Positions 44,836 to 55,243 of a stretch of 64,000 bases of DNA are shown piece after piece. The notes under the pieces are model-generated. The model was not told the DNA's origin, did no database searches, and was given only the letters and a program-made list of their open reading frames with translations. The DNA lies in NCBI RefSeq assembly GCF_011694515.1, contig NZ_CP050192.1:3358172-3422171 (forward strand). Reading direction: 5' to 3'. Both the position numbers and the translations under genes were made by a program. How positions within the stretch are numbered: the stretch's first letter is position 1; every line of letters begins with the position of its first letter. The stretch is from Mycobacterium sp. DL592. Its GTDB lineage: Bacteria > Actinomycetota > Actinomycetes > Mycobacteriales > Mycobacteriaceae.

Positions 44836-46374
44836 ATGTTGCTCGGCGATGTTGCGGCGGCCTCAGCCGATGTGACGGCGACGTCATCGCGGCTGGCGAA
44901 GGTCGCCCGGATCGTCGACCTGCTCGGCGCGACGACGGACCCCCGCCTGATCGCGATCGTGGTGTCCTGGCTGTCCGGCGAACTGCCGCAGCGCCAGATC
45001 GGTGTCGGCTGGGCCGCCCTGCGTTCGCTGCCCTCCCCTGCCGACGTCCCGGCGCTGACCGTTAGCGAGGTCGACGCCACGTTCAGCGAGATCGGCGCGG
45101 TGGCGGGCAAAGGCTCGCAAACCCGGCGTACCGGCCTGCTCGGCGAGCTGTTCGGCGCTGCGACCGCCGACGAGCAGCTGTTCCTGCACCGGCTGCTGTC
45201 CGGTGAACTGCGCCAGGGCGCCCTCGGTGGGGTGATGGCCGACGCCGTCGCCAAGGCCGGTGGCCTCCCGGCAGCTGCGGTGCGCCGCGCGGCCATGCTC
45301 GGAGGTGAGCTGCCCGCCGTCGCGGCTGCGGCACTCACCGGCGGTGTGCAGGCCCTCGACGAGTTCACCCTGAGCGTCGGCAGACCCGTTGGGCCGATGC
45401 TGGCCCAGACCGCGGCAGGAGTCGCCGAGGCACTCGAACGCCTCGGCGGCGAAGCTGTTTTCGAGGCCAAGCTCGACGGGGCGCGGGTGCAGATCCACCG
45501 CAGCGGTCAGGACGTCACGGTGTACACCCGAAGCCTCGACGATGTCACCGCCCGGCTTCCAGAGGTGGTCGCGGCCGCCCGCGGTCTTCCGGTCAGCGAC
45601 CTCATCGCAGACGGGGAGGCCATCGCCCTGCGGCCCGACAACCGCCCGCACCGCTTCCAGGTCACCGCATCCCGGTTCGGCAGGAGCGTCGACATCGCAG
45701 CCGCCCAAGCGGCTCAACCACTTTCGGTGTTCTTCTTCGACATCTTGCACCTCGACGGCGTCGACCTGCTCGACCAACCGACCCACCGGCGCATCGCCGC
45801 GCTGGAGCAGATCGTGCCCGCCCGCCAGCGGGTCGACCGCCTCGTCACCGCCGATCCTGTTGCAGCGCAACAGTTTCTGGACGCCACCCTGGCAGCCGGG
45901 CACGAGGGCGTGATGGCCAAGTCGCCGGCCGGGCCCTACGAGGCAGGCAGGCGGGGCGCCGGCTGGCTGAAGGTCAAACCGGTGCACACCTTGGACTTGG
46001 TGGTGCTGGCCGTCGAATGGGGTTCGGGCCGCCGCACGGGCAAGCTGTCCAACATCCACCTCGGCGCGCGCGATCCGGTCAATGACGGCTTCGTCATGCT
46101 GGGCAAAACCTTCAAGGGCATGACCGACGCGATGCTGGAGTGGCAGACCGCGCGGTTCACCGAGCTGGCCACCAGCCCGCTGGACCACTACGTGGTGCAG
46201 GTCCGCCCCGAGCAGGTCGTCGAGATCGCATTCGACGGTGTGCAGGGCTCCAGCCGCTACCCCGGCGGGATGGCGCTGCGCTTCGCCCGCGTGCTGCGCT
46301 ACCGCGACGACAAGAGCCCGGCCGAGGCCGACACCATCGACACCGTGCGGGCCTTCTACGAGCGCGGCGCCTAA
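44836..46374 (+). CDS. ligB: ATP-dependent DNA ligase LigB
   Basis: 512 residues from ATG at 44836 with GAGG eight bases upstream. Motif [11 protein letters not shown] holds the adenylated Lys212. Downstream are the [23 protein letters not shown], and WLKVK motifs, all in order. The opening [20 protein letters not shown] and length match M. tuberculosis LigB (Rv3062). Seals nicks with ATP; non-essential beside LigA. Its stop overlaps by four bases the stop of the convergent GNAT-AAA gene. Confidence 0.97.
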   Translation: MLLGDVAAASADVTATSSRLAKVARIVDLLGATTDPRLIAIVVSWLSGELPQRQIGVGWAALRSLPSPADVPALTVSEVDATFSEIGAVAGKGSQTRRTGLLGELFGAATADEQLFLHRLLSGELRQGALGGVMADAVAKAGGLPAAAVRRAAMLGGELPAVAAAALTGGVQALDEFTLSVGRPVGPMLAQTAAGVAEALERLGGEAVFEAKLDGARVQIHRSGQDVTVYTRSLDDVTARLPEVVAAARGLPVSDLIADGEAIALRPDNRPHRFQVTASRFGRSVDIAAAQAAQPLSVFFFDILHLDGVDLLDQPTHRRIAALEQIVPARQRVDRLVTADPVAAQQFLDATLAAGHEGVMAKSPAGPYEAGRRGAGWLKVKPVHTLDLVVLAVEWGSGRRTGKLSNIHLGARDPVNDGFVMLGKTFKGMTDAMLEWQTARFTELATSPLDHYVVQVRPEQVVEIAFDGVQGSSRYPGGMALRFARVLRYRDDKSPAEADTIDTVRAFYERGA

Positions 46375-47645
46375 ACGCGGGCGAATTCGGCTTTGCCGCG
46401 CTCGAATTCGGCCAGCATCTCCGCGGTCAGCGTCGGCCGGATCTCCCCGATGGCGTCGAGGTAGTCCGGCGTGCCCGCGGGCTCGCCACGGCCATGGCGC
46501 ATCTCGCGTTCGAACGCGGCCTGCGATCCCTTGCGAGCGGCGAACTCGATGTCGGCCGGGGTGAAGAACTCCGAGGCCGCGACCAGCCGGTCGACGTCGA
46601 CTTCGGCGCAGGCCTTGCCCAGATAACGCTGCCACACCGCGCGGCGCGCGGGCTGGTCCGGCGGGCCGACCGGGATGACGTAGTCGAAGCGCCCCGGCCG
46701 CAGGAACGCCGAGTCCAGCGAGTGCACGGCATTGGTGGCGCACACCAGCAGCCTGCTGTCCTTCTGGCGGAACGCCGGAATGAGTTTCAGCAGCTCGTTG
46801 GTCACCCCGAGTTCGGCCGTCGAGGCCCCCGAGCGTGCCGTCGCGATCTCCTCGACCTCGTCGATGAACAGCACGAGCTCGTCGAGTTCGGCCAGCTCGG
46901 CGAAGGCCTCCCGCAGCGAGGCCGCCAGCCCGCCGGGTCCGCTGGCCAGCCGCGACGGGAACAGTTCGACGAACGGCCAGCCCAGCCGCGAGGAGATCGC
47001 CTTGGCGAAGCTGGTCTTGCCGGTTCCGGGCGGCCCGAACAGGATCACCGCCTTCGGCGGCTGCACCCCGTAGCGTTCGGCGACGTCGGGATGGGCGAGC
47101 GGGTCGACGATGCGGCGCTCGATGATCTGCTTCTCCTGCTCCATACCGGCCATCTCCCCGAGCAGGCCGGGCGGCAGCAGCTGGCCGCCGAGTTCGTCGA
47201 GCAGATTGGCCTGATCCAGGCCCAGGTGCTCGACCATCTCGAAGTAGACCAGCCCATCGCGTCGCACATAGCCGGAGTTCTCCAAGGCCGCCGCACCGGT
47301 CGCCCCATCGGGCATCACCGCACAGATCCGGCGAACGCCTTGTGATCGCAGCCGGCGCTCTAGGTCACCGAGCAATGCGCTGCCGATACCGCGGTGCCGC
47401 CAGCGGGAACCGAGCGCGACCAACAGGATCCAGGCCCGCTCGCCCTGGGTCTGCGCCACCGCCATGCCGACGACCTCGTCGCCGACCTCGGCCACCACAG
47501 CGGGCTGACCGCTGCGGGCGGCCGCCATCACCTCGGCCACGGTGAACACCGGCTCACCCGAACCGAGGGTACGGCTCTGATCCCAGACCTGAATGGCTTG
47601 ATCGAGGTCCTCGTCGTGATAGTCGCGCAAACGCCACGGCGGCAT
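46371..47645 (-). CDS. GNAT acetyltransferase fused to AAA ATPase
   Basis: 424 residues from ATG at 47645 with AAGGAGG six bases upstream. Residues 1-140 are a GNAT N-acetyltransferase ([25 protein letters not shown] is the acetyl-CoA loop). About 165-424 is an AAA domain with Walker [18 protein letters not shown], Walker [16 protein letters not shown], and FLRPGRFD with the arginine finger. The AAA part resembles classic FtsH/proteasome-type ATPases, without a protease or peptide-binding extension. The combination in one chain is unusual; it may acetylate or remodel a shared substrate. Confidence 0.88.
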   Translation of the reverse strand: MPPWRLRDYHDEDLDQAIQVWDQSRTLGSGEPVFTVAEVMAAARSGQPAVVAEVGDEVVGMAVAQTQGERAWILLVALGSRWRHRGIGSALLGDLERRLRSQGVRRICAVMPDGATGAAALENSGYVRRDGLVYFEMVEHLGLDQANLLDELGGQLLPPGLLGEMAGMEQEKQIIERRIVDPLAHPDVAERYGVQPPKAVILFGPPGTGKTSFAKAISSRLGWPFVELFPSRLASGPGGLAASLREAFAELAELDELVLFIDEVEEIATARSGASTAELGVTNELLKLIPAFRQKDSRLLVCATNAVHSLDSAFLRPGRFDYVIPVGPPDQPARRAVWQRYLGKACAEVDVDRLVAASEFFTPADIEFAARKGSQAAFEREMRHGRGEPAGTPDYLDAIGEIRPTLTAEMLAEFERGKAEFARV

Positions 47646-47776
47646 CGTCCACCTCCTTCGGTGTCGGGGGAATCGTGCACCGGCCGACGGGCGGCGGCAT
47701 CCCCCGATCGGTGGTTTTCGGGTGTGGTTGTGACGTGGATGCGATGATTTGCACCTCCCGAGCAGAAAGCGAGTCG

Positions 47777-49165
47777 ATGAGCACCACCGAAGCCGACTTG
47801 GTAGACGGCGTCCCGCGCAGCCGAATCGTGGTCGCGTCGATGGTGGGCACCACCATCGAGTTCTACGACTTCTACGCCTATGCCACCGCGGCGGTCCTGG
47901 TGTTCCCCCAGCTGTTCTTCCCGAAGGGCAACCCGACCACCGCACTGCTGGCCTCGCTGGCCACCTTCGGCTTGGCGTTCGTGGCCCGGCCGGTGGGCTC
48001 AATCCTGTTCGGCCACTTCGGCGATCGGGTCGGGCGAAAGGCAACCCTGGTCGGCTCCCTGCTGACCATGGGCATCGCCACGTTCATCATCGGGCTGCTG
48101 CCCACCTACCCCGAGGTGGGTCTGGTCGCTCCGGCGCTGCTGGCGGTGATGCGATTCAGCCAGGGCCTGGCGCTGGGCGGCGAGTGGAGCGGCGCCGCCC
48201 TGCTCGCCACCGAGACCGCCAAACCGGGCAGGCGGGGCTGGGCGGCGATGTGGCCGCAACTGGGGGCACCCTTCGGATTCCTGTTGGCCAACGGATTGTT
48301 CCTGGCGCTGATCACCTGGCTGGGCAACGGCACCGCCAAACCCGATCCGCAGGGCGCGTTCATGACGTGGGGATGGCGCATCCCGTTCTTGCTCAGCGCG
48401 GTGATGGTCGCGGTCGGGCTCTACGTGCGGCTGCGGTTGACCGAGACGCCGGTGTTCCAGCGGGCGCTCGAGCGCGGTGAACGGGTCAAGACGCCGCTGA
48501 CCGAACTGTTCCGCACGAGTTGGCGCCAACTGATCATCGGCACGTTCGTGATGCTGGCGACCTACACCCTGTTCTACATCGTGACCACCTGGGCGCTGAG
48601 CTACGGCACCGGCAAGCGGCCACCGGACGGCACCGGCCTGGGCTTCGGATACGTCGAATTCCTTCGTCTGCAATTGATTTCGGTGCTGTTCTTCGCCGCG
48701 CTGATTCCGGTGGCGGGCCGGCTCGCCGACATCTTCGGACGGCGCCGCACCCTGCTGGTCATCACCGCGGCGATCATGGTCTACGGAGCCTTCTTCGGAT
48801 TCCTACTGGCGCCCGGGCGGGCCTCAGACGGGGCGATGCTGCAGTTCCTGGTGATCGGCATGACGCTGATGGGCCTGACCTTCGGACCGATGAGTGCTGT
48901 ACTGCCGGAGCTGTTCCCGACCAATGTGCGCTACACCGGTTCAGGTATCGCCTACAACGTGGCCAGCATCCTGGGTGCCGCGGTGGCGCCGTTCATCGCG
49001 ACCTGGCTGGCCACCAGCTACGGCGTCGGCTGGGTGGGCGTCTACCTGATGGTGGCCGCGGCTCTCACGTTCGTCGCGCTGCTGGCGATGCGTGAAACCA
49101 AGGACGCCTCGCTGGATTCGAACTCGATCGGCGATCACCTCGGCGACAGCGTCCACCCCGGCTGA
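47777..49165 (+). CDS. MHS-family (MFS) metabolite:proton symporter
   Basis: 462 residues with 12 membrane segments. MHS signature: IVVASMVGTTIEFYDFYAYATAA at helix 1 and FGHFGDRVGRKATLVGSL in the loop 2-3, then RFSQGLALGGEWSGAALLATE. Members import organic acids, such as shikimate, alpha-ketoglutarate or proline. Start at ATG 47777. The opposite-strand GNAT-AAA start is 131 bp away. A long hairpin follows its stop. Confidence 0.92.
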   Translation: MSTTEADLVDGVPRSRIVVASMVGTTIEFYDFYAYATAAVLVFPQLFFPKGNPTTALLASLATFGLAFVARPVGSILFGHFGDRVGRKATLVGSLLTMGIATFIIGLLPTYPEVGLVAPALLAVMRFSQGLALGGEWSGAALLATETAKPGRRGWAAMWPQLGAPFGFLLANGLFLALITWLGNGTAKPDPQGAFMTWGWRIPFLLSAVMVAVGLYVRLRLTETPVFQRALERGERVKTPLTELFRTSWRQLIIGTFVMLATYTLFYIVTTWALSYGTGKRPPDGTGLGFGYVEFLRLQLISVLFFAALIPVAGRLADIFGRRRTLLVITAAIMVYGAFFGFLLAPGRASDGAMLQFLVIGMTLMGLTFGPMSAVLPELFPTNVRYTGSGIAYNVASILGAAVAPFIATWLATSYGVGWVGVYLMVAAALTFVALLAMRETKDASLDSNSIGDHLGDSVHPG

Positions 49166-49197
49166 TCGGATCGGCCTCGCCTGCGAACTGAGCGCAC

Positions 49198-49254
49198 CGA
49201 CAGTAACGCCACGGCGAATTACCGACCCCGGATTCCGCCGTGGCGTTACTGTCG
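49198..49254 (+). terminator. long perfect hairpin after the MHS transporter
   Basis: Perfect 19-bp arms (49198-49216 with 49236-49254) around a 19-base loop, lying between two convergent genes, the MHS transporter and the P-loop kinase. No U tract. Bidirectional transcript end or REP-like element. Confidence 0.6.
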
Positions 49255-49268
49255 CGATCGGATCCGGC

Positions 49269-50949
<1,681 letters not shown>

Positions 50950-50952
50950 CGT

Positions 50953-51019
50953 CGCGCCGAGTGGCCACTTAGGGCACGCGATTCGACGGTTGGCGTGTCA
51001 CATCTGGCCACTCGGCGCG
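50953..51019 (+). terminator. 15-bp-stem hairpin with 37-base loop after the antigen 85-like gene
   Basis: Perfect 15-bp arms CGCGCCGAGTGGCCA (50953-50967) and TGGCCACTCGGCGCG (51005-51019), four bases after the stop. The loop holds weaker inner pairing. Fourth of the long hairpins in the window. Confidence 0.55.
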
Positions 51020-51035
51020 GCCCGCATATGACGAA

Positions 51036-51066
51036 AGGCCCGGTCCCTTGTTCAGGGACCGGGCCT
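51036..51066 (+). terminator. terminator-like hairpin
   Basis: AGGCCCGGTCCCT (51036-51048) and AGGGACCGGGCCT (51054-51066) form a perfect 13-bp stem with a five-base loop. It is followed by CTC rather than a U run, as is frequent in mycobacterial terminators. Insulates the acyl-CoA dehydrogenase operon from upstream transcription. Confidence 0.65.
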
Positions 51067-51208
51067 CTCAGTGTCACGTTGTGTCCGCACCCCACGGGCC
51101 GACCTCACTAGTTCCCCCCGCGGCGGCCAACCAAACCCGGTTGGGCGGAAAAATCGGACACGGTTTACCGTCGTTTGATAACGGTGGTGTGCAGATAAGG
51201 GGTCGTGG

Positions 51209-52441
51209 ATGGATCTGTCCTGGTCAGCCGAGGATCTGCGGTTCCGCGATGAGGTGCGCGCGTTCCTCGACGAGAAACTCACACCCGATCTGCGCCAGGC
51301 CGGCCGACTGATGACCAGCGTCTACGCCGACCACGACGCCAGCATGGCCTGGCAGGCGATCCTGCACGAACGCGGCTGGGCCGCCCCGGCCTGGCCGCCT
51401 GCGTACGGCGGCTGCGACTGGTCTCTGACCCAGCATTACATCTTCAGCCGCGAATCGACCCTGGCCGGCGCTCCATCGCTGTCGCCCATGGGCATCCGGA
51501 TGGTCGCCCACGCCATCATCGCCTTCGGCACCCCCGAGCAGAAGGACTACTTCCTGCCGCGCATTCTGACCGGGGAGGTGTTCTTCTGCCAGGGTTACTC
51601 CGAGCCGGAGGCCGGCTCGGATCTCGCCGCGCTGTCGATGGCGGCCGTCGACGACGGAGACGACCTCGTCTGCACCGGCAGCAAGATCTGGACAACGCAT
51701 GCCGGAGAGGCGAATTGGATCTTCGCGTTGGTGCGCACGTCGCGGTCGGCCAAGAAGCAACAGGGCATCACGTTCGTTCTCATCGACATGACCAGCCCTG
51801 GCATCGAGATCCGGCCGCTGGTGATGACCTCCGGTGAGAAGGTGCAGAACCAGATCTTTTTCGACGGGGTCCGGGTGCCCAAGTCCAATGTGCTCGGCCA
51901 GATCGACGACGGCTGGACGGTTGCCAAGTACCTGCTGGAGTTCGAGCGCGGCGGTGGCGCCACCGCGCCGGCCCTGCAGGTGATGGCCGAGTCGGTCGCT
52001 GCCGAAGCCGAAACTCAGACCGGCCCGTCAGGCGGTCCGCTGATCGATGACGCCGCCTTCGCCGCGAAACTCGCCGACATCCGCATCCGCACCGAGGTTC
52101 TCGAGATCCTCGAATACCGGGTGCTGGCAACGGTTGCCGAGGGCAAGAACCCCGGCGCGGCGTCCTCGATGCTCAAGGTCCTGTCCACCGAGCTGTCCCA
52201 GGCGATCACCGAACTGGCGCTCGAGGCGGCCGGGCCGCGCGGGCGGGCGTATCAGCCGCACGCCACCCGTCCCGGCGGGCCGGTCGAAGACTTCGAGCCG
52301 CCCCGCGACGGCTACATCAGCGGCCAGCCGTGGCAAGCCGTCGCCGCACTGCGCTACTTCAACGACCGGGCCGGCTCGATTTACGCCGGCTCCAACGAGA
52401 TTCAACGCAACATCCTGGCCAAAGCGACGTTGGGGCTGTAG
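51209..52441 (+). CDS. acyl-CoA dehydrogenase, subunit A of a probable heteromeric pair
   Basis: 410 residues. MDLSWSAEDLRFRDEVRAFL, WPPAYGGCDWSLTQHYIFSRE, FCQGYSEPEAGSDLAALSMAA, and IYAGSNEIQRNILAKATLG are the family blocks. The catalytic-base position in the last 80 residues is not a clear Glu. Its stop abuts the next start with no gap, so the two are translated together. In mycobacteria, paired fadE genes like this form alpha2-beta2 enzymes for steroid or short side chains. Confidence 0.9.
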   Translation: MDLSWSAEDLRFRDEVRAFLDEKLTPDLRQAGRLMTSVYADHDASMAWQAILHERGWAAPAWPPAYGGCDWSLTQHYIFSRESTLAGAPSLSPMGIRMVAHAIIAFGTPEQKDYFLPRILTGEVFFCQGYSEPEAGSDLAALSMAAVDDGDDLVCTGSKIWTTHAGEANWIFALVRTSRSAKKQQGITFVLIDMTSPGIEIRPLVMTSGEKVQNQIFFDGVRVPKSNVLGQIDDGWTVAKYLLEFERGGGATAPALQVMAESVAAEAETQTGPSGGPLIDDAAFAAKLADIRIRTEVLEILEYRVLATVAEGKNPGAASSMLKVLSTELSQAITELALEAAGPRGRAYQPHATRPGGPVEDFEPPRDGYISGQPWQAVAALRYFNDRAGSIYAGSNEIQRNILAKATLGL

Positions 52442-53584
52442 ATGGACTTCAATCTGAGCAAAGAACAAGAGTTGCTGCGCGACGGCCTCGGCAAGTTCCT
52501 GGCCACCCGCTACGAGCTGGAGAAGAGCCGCACTGCTGCCAAGGTCGGCCTCGGCTGGCAGCCCGACATCTGGCGCGGCTTCGCCGAGGAACTCGGCATT
52601 CTGGGTGCCACGCTGCCCGAGTCGGCAGGTGGGATCGGCGGTGGACCTATCGAGATCATGGTCATCGCAGAGGAATTGGGCCGAGCACTGGTGATCGAGC
52701 CGTTCGTCGAGACCGCCGTCGTGGCGGCCGGCCTGCTGCAGCGCGCCGACGGACCGGCCGCCGCCGCGGTGCTCGAACGGATCGCCGAGGGTAGTGCGAT
52801 CGTCGCCGTAGCCGCCGCGGAGCCGGACTCCGGGGACCGTTGGGCCAGTGTGTCCACCACCGCCGTCCGCGACGGCGCCGACTGGGTGCTTACCGGCGGC
52901 AAGGCGGTTGTCGTCGGCGCACCGATCGCCACCCATCTGCTGATCACCGCGCGGACCTCGGGCCAATCCGGAGAAGCGCAAGGGATTTCACTGTTCCTGA
53001 TCGAGTTCGACCCCGCCGCACCGCCGCACGGGATGACGTTGCACAGCTACCACACCATCGACGACCGGCGGGCCGCCGACCTCGATTTCGACGGGCTCCG
53101 ACTGCCGGTGGATGCGTTGCTCGACGACGACGTATGGCCGTCGCTCGCTCAGGCCCGCGACGAAGGCGCGGCCGCGGTGTGCGCGGAGGCGGTCGGCGCG
53201 ATGCGCAAGGTGCTCGCCGACACCGTCGATTACAGCAAGCAACGTCAGCAATTCGGCCAGCCGATCGGCAGCTTCCAGGTGCTGCAGCACCGCATGGTGG
53301 ACATGTACATGGAACTCGAACAGGCGGTGTCCGCGGTGTATCTCGCCGTGCTCAACCTCGGTGCCGAAGCGCACGCGCGGGCCAAGGCCGTGTCGGCGGC
53401 CAAGGTGACCGTCGGGCGCGCGGCGCGGTTCATCGGCCAGAACGCCGTTCAGTTGCACGGCGGCATGGGCATGACCGAGGAATTGGCGATCGGCCACTAC
53501 TTCAAACGGCTGACCGCGGTGCAGTACGAGTTCGGATCCACCGACCACCACCGCACCCGCTACGCCAAACTGTCTCGGCCCTAA
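52442..53584 (+). CDS. acyl-CoA dehydrogenase, subunit B of a probable heteromeric pair
   Basis: 380 residues, with MDFNLSKEQELLRDGL and AVQLHGGMGMTEELAIGHYFKRL, where the Glu pair near the C-terminus is in the expected catalytic position. The middle lacks the usual FAD-binding Glu-Pro-x-Ala-Gly-Ser-Asp block (it has VAAAEPDSGDRW), so it probably depends on subunit A. The mutual complement of defects supports one alpha2-beta2 enzyme. Convergent with an SDR gene. Confidence 0.88.
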   Translation: MDFNLSKEQELLRDGLGKFLATRYELEKSRTAAKVGLGWQPDIWRGFAEELGILGATLPESAGGIGGGPIEIMVIAEELGRALVIEPFVETAVVAAGLLQRADGPAAAAVLERIAEGSAIVAVAAAEPDSGDRWASVSTTAVRDGADWVLTGGKAVVVGAPIATHLLITARTSGQSGEAQGISLFLIEFDPAAPPHGMTLHSYHTIDDRRAADLDFDGLRLPVDALLDDDVWPSLAQARDEGAAAVCAEAVGAMRKVLADTVDYSKQRQQFGQPIGSFQVLQHRMVDMYMELEQAVSAVYLAVLNLGAEAHARAKAVSAAKVTVGRAARFIGQNAVQLHGGMGMTEELAIGHYFKRLTAVQYEFGSTDHHRTRYAKLSRP

Positions 53585-54420
53585 CCGTTTTGGGCTGCCT
53601 TGCGGTTGCGTTCCCGCATGGAGGCGATCACTCCGCCGTCGTTGAGGATGTCGGTCCCGGTGAGATAGGCGGCTCGGTCGCTGACGCAGAAGGCGAACAA
53701 CTCGGCCATCTCCTCGGCTTTGCCCCAGCGGGGCACCGCGAAGTCGGCGACCATTGCCCCAGCGCCGGCCTTCTCTTCCAGCCGGCCCATTTCGGTGTCG
53801 ACCGACCCCGGTGACACCGACACGATGCGCAGCCCGCGGCCGTTGAACCGCTCGGCCTGCGCGGTGCTGTACCACCGCACGAAATACTTGCTGAGGCTGT
53901 AGGCCAGCCCGGAGCGCATCTGCTCACCAGCCAGGTTGCAGGCCGTCAGCATCTCCTCGAGGAACTGCGTCTCGTCGGTCAGGGCGAGGTCGAAGTGCTG
54001 GGTGGGGACGATCTCGTCGGGCAGCATGTGCGAGGCCATCGACGCCACGTTGACGATGGCGGCGCCTTCCGGAGCCGAGGCGAAGAAGGCCTCGTTGACT
54101 TCAACGGTGCCGATCGCGTTGGTGCTGACGATGTAGTCGGCGTCGCCCATGCTGGGACTGACGCCGGCGGTATGGACGACCGAGGCGAGCGGCCCGAGTG
54201 CCGTCGCGGTCTCGAAGAGGCGCGTGACGGCGTGGCGGTCGGTGACATCGGCGTTGACCGTGGTTGCCGTGATGCCGAGATCGCTCAGCGTGGCCGCCGC
54301 CTGCTCAAGGCGTTCACCCCTGACGTCGCACAGCACCACGTGGTGGTCATGACCGAGGATCTTCGCCGTGGCCAGACCCATGCCACCCGCGCCCCCAGTG
54401 ATGATCGAGACCGTGTTCAT
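53581..54420 (-). CDS. short-chain dehydrogenase/reductase
   Basis: 279 residues from ATG at 54420 (MNTVSIITGGAGGMGLATAKIL). NAD(P)-binding TGGAGGMG, then VNADVTD, HTAGVSPSMG, NVASMASHM and the YSLSK catalytic motif. The insert between NVASMAS and YSLSK, about 50 residues, is longer than usual and is seen in one group of mycobacterial SDRs. Possible roles are oxidation of a hydroxyl on a steroid-like or lipid substrate; a palindromic operator lies 14 bp upstream of its start. Confidence 0.9.
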   Translation of the reverse strand: MNTVSIITGGAGGMGLATAKILGHDHHVVLCDVRGERLEQAAATLSDLGITATTVNADVTDRHAVTRLFETATALGPLASVVHTAGVSPSMGDADYIVSTNAIGTVEVNEAFFASAPEGAAIVNVASMASHMLPDEIVPTQHFDLALTDETQFLEEMLTACNLAGEQMRSGLAYSLSKYFVRWYSTAQAERFNGRGLRIVSVSPGSVDTEMGRLEEKAGAGAMVADFAVPRWGKAEEMAELFAFCVSDRAAYLTGTDILNDGGVIASMRERNRKAAQNG

Positions 54421-54434
54421 GCCCAGGAGGTTAT

Positions 54435-54450
54435 CTGAGCGGTCGCTCAG
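54435..54450. promoter_or_regulatory. palindrome upstream of the SDR gene
   Basis: CTGAGCG-GT-CGCTCAG, perfect seven-base arms. The motif TGAGCGnnCGCTCA is often the operator of TetR-family regulators of fatty acid or steroid genes. No TetR gene is adjacent. It could control this SDR and perhaps also the SOUL gene on the other side. Confidence 0.5.
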
Positions 54451-54552
54451 CGGAACTGGGGGGCGGTCGTCCGGCGTTAGGAAACTGTCATTGGCGAGCG
54501 CCTGACAGATCGCCTGCAAAGGGCTTGACTGGTGGACAGAAGGAGGGTGGTC

Positions 54553-55191
54553 ATGCTGAACAAGATTGTCGGTGCGGTCACACAGATCGCCGAGGCCGGC
54601 GGGTCGATAGTGGGGATCCGAAGCGGCACCGAGGAGCCGGACTACACCGTGGAGCGAGAGATCGACGGGGTGCAGATCCGCCGGTACGGCCCGCGGATCG
54701 CCGCCGAGACCACCGTCGAGTCGGCCAACGAGGAGGCCAGCCGCAGCGAGGGTTTCCGACGCCTGGCCCGCTACATCTTCGGCGCCAACTCAGGCAAGGA
54801 CAAGATCGCGATGACAGCCCCGGTCGCCCAGCAGCAGAGCGAGAAGATCGCGATGACAGCCCCGGTCGCCTCCCAGCGCGACTCGACCGGCGACTGGGTC
54901 ATCCAGTTCTTCATGCCGTCGAAGTACACGATGGACACGCTGCCGACCCCGAAGGACGAACGTGTTCGTCTGGTGGAGGTGCCCGGCGAGACGGTGGCCG
55001 TGCTGCGCTACAACGGGCCCTACGGGTCCAAGGGTGTCGCCGCGCATGCCGAGAAATTGTTGGACACGTTGAGCCGCAACAAGATCGAGGCGATCAGCGA
55101 ACCGCAGGCGTGGTTCTACGATCCCCCGTGGACGGTTCCGTTCCTGCGCCGCAACGAGGTTCTCGTTAAACTCGCCGACACCGTGAATTAA
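54553..55191 (+). CDS. SOUL heme-binding family protein
   Basis: 212 residues from ATG at 54553 with AGGAGGG ahead. The SOUL/HEBP pattern DYTVEREIDGVQIRRYGPRIAAE opens the domain and VLRYNGPYGSKGVAAHAEKL and FYDPPWTVPFLRRNEVLV close it. An exact 27-bp repeat (54802-54828 and 54844-54870) gives two copies of KIAMTAPVA, whereas the family normally has one or two variable copies here. Proposed role is heme binding or transport; no direct evidence. Confidence 0.88.
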   Translation: MLNKIVGAVTQIAEAGGSIVGIRSGTEEPDYTVEREIDGVQIRRYGPRIAAETTVESANEEASRSEGFRRLARYIFGANSGKDKIAMTAPVAQQQSEKIAMTAPVASQRDSTGDWVIQFFMPSKYTMDTLPTPKDERVRLVEVPGETVAVLRYNGPYGSKGVAAHAEKLLDTLSRNKIEAISEPQAWFYDPPWTVPFLRRNEVLVKLADTVN

Positions 55192-55243
55192 CCACGCCGC
55201 GGTAGTCCGCGACGTCCCGGTGGCACGGTGGCACAATTCCGGC

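Noticed and set aside
44884-46743. A 619-codon open frame opposite ligB
   Set aside because: Antisense shadow typical of GC-rich DNA; ligB on the plus strand explains the region with full family motifs.
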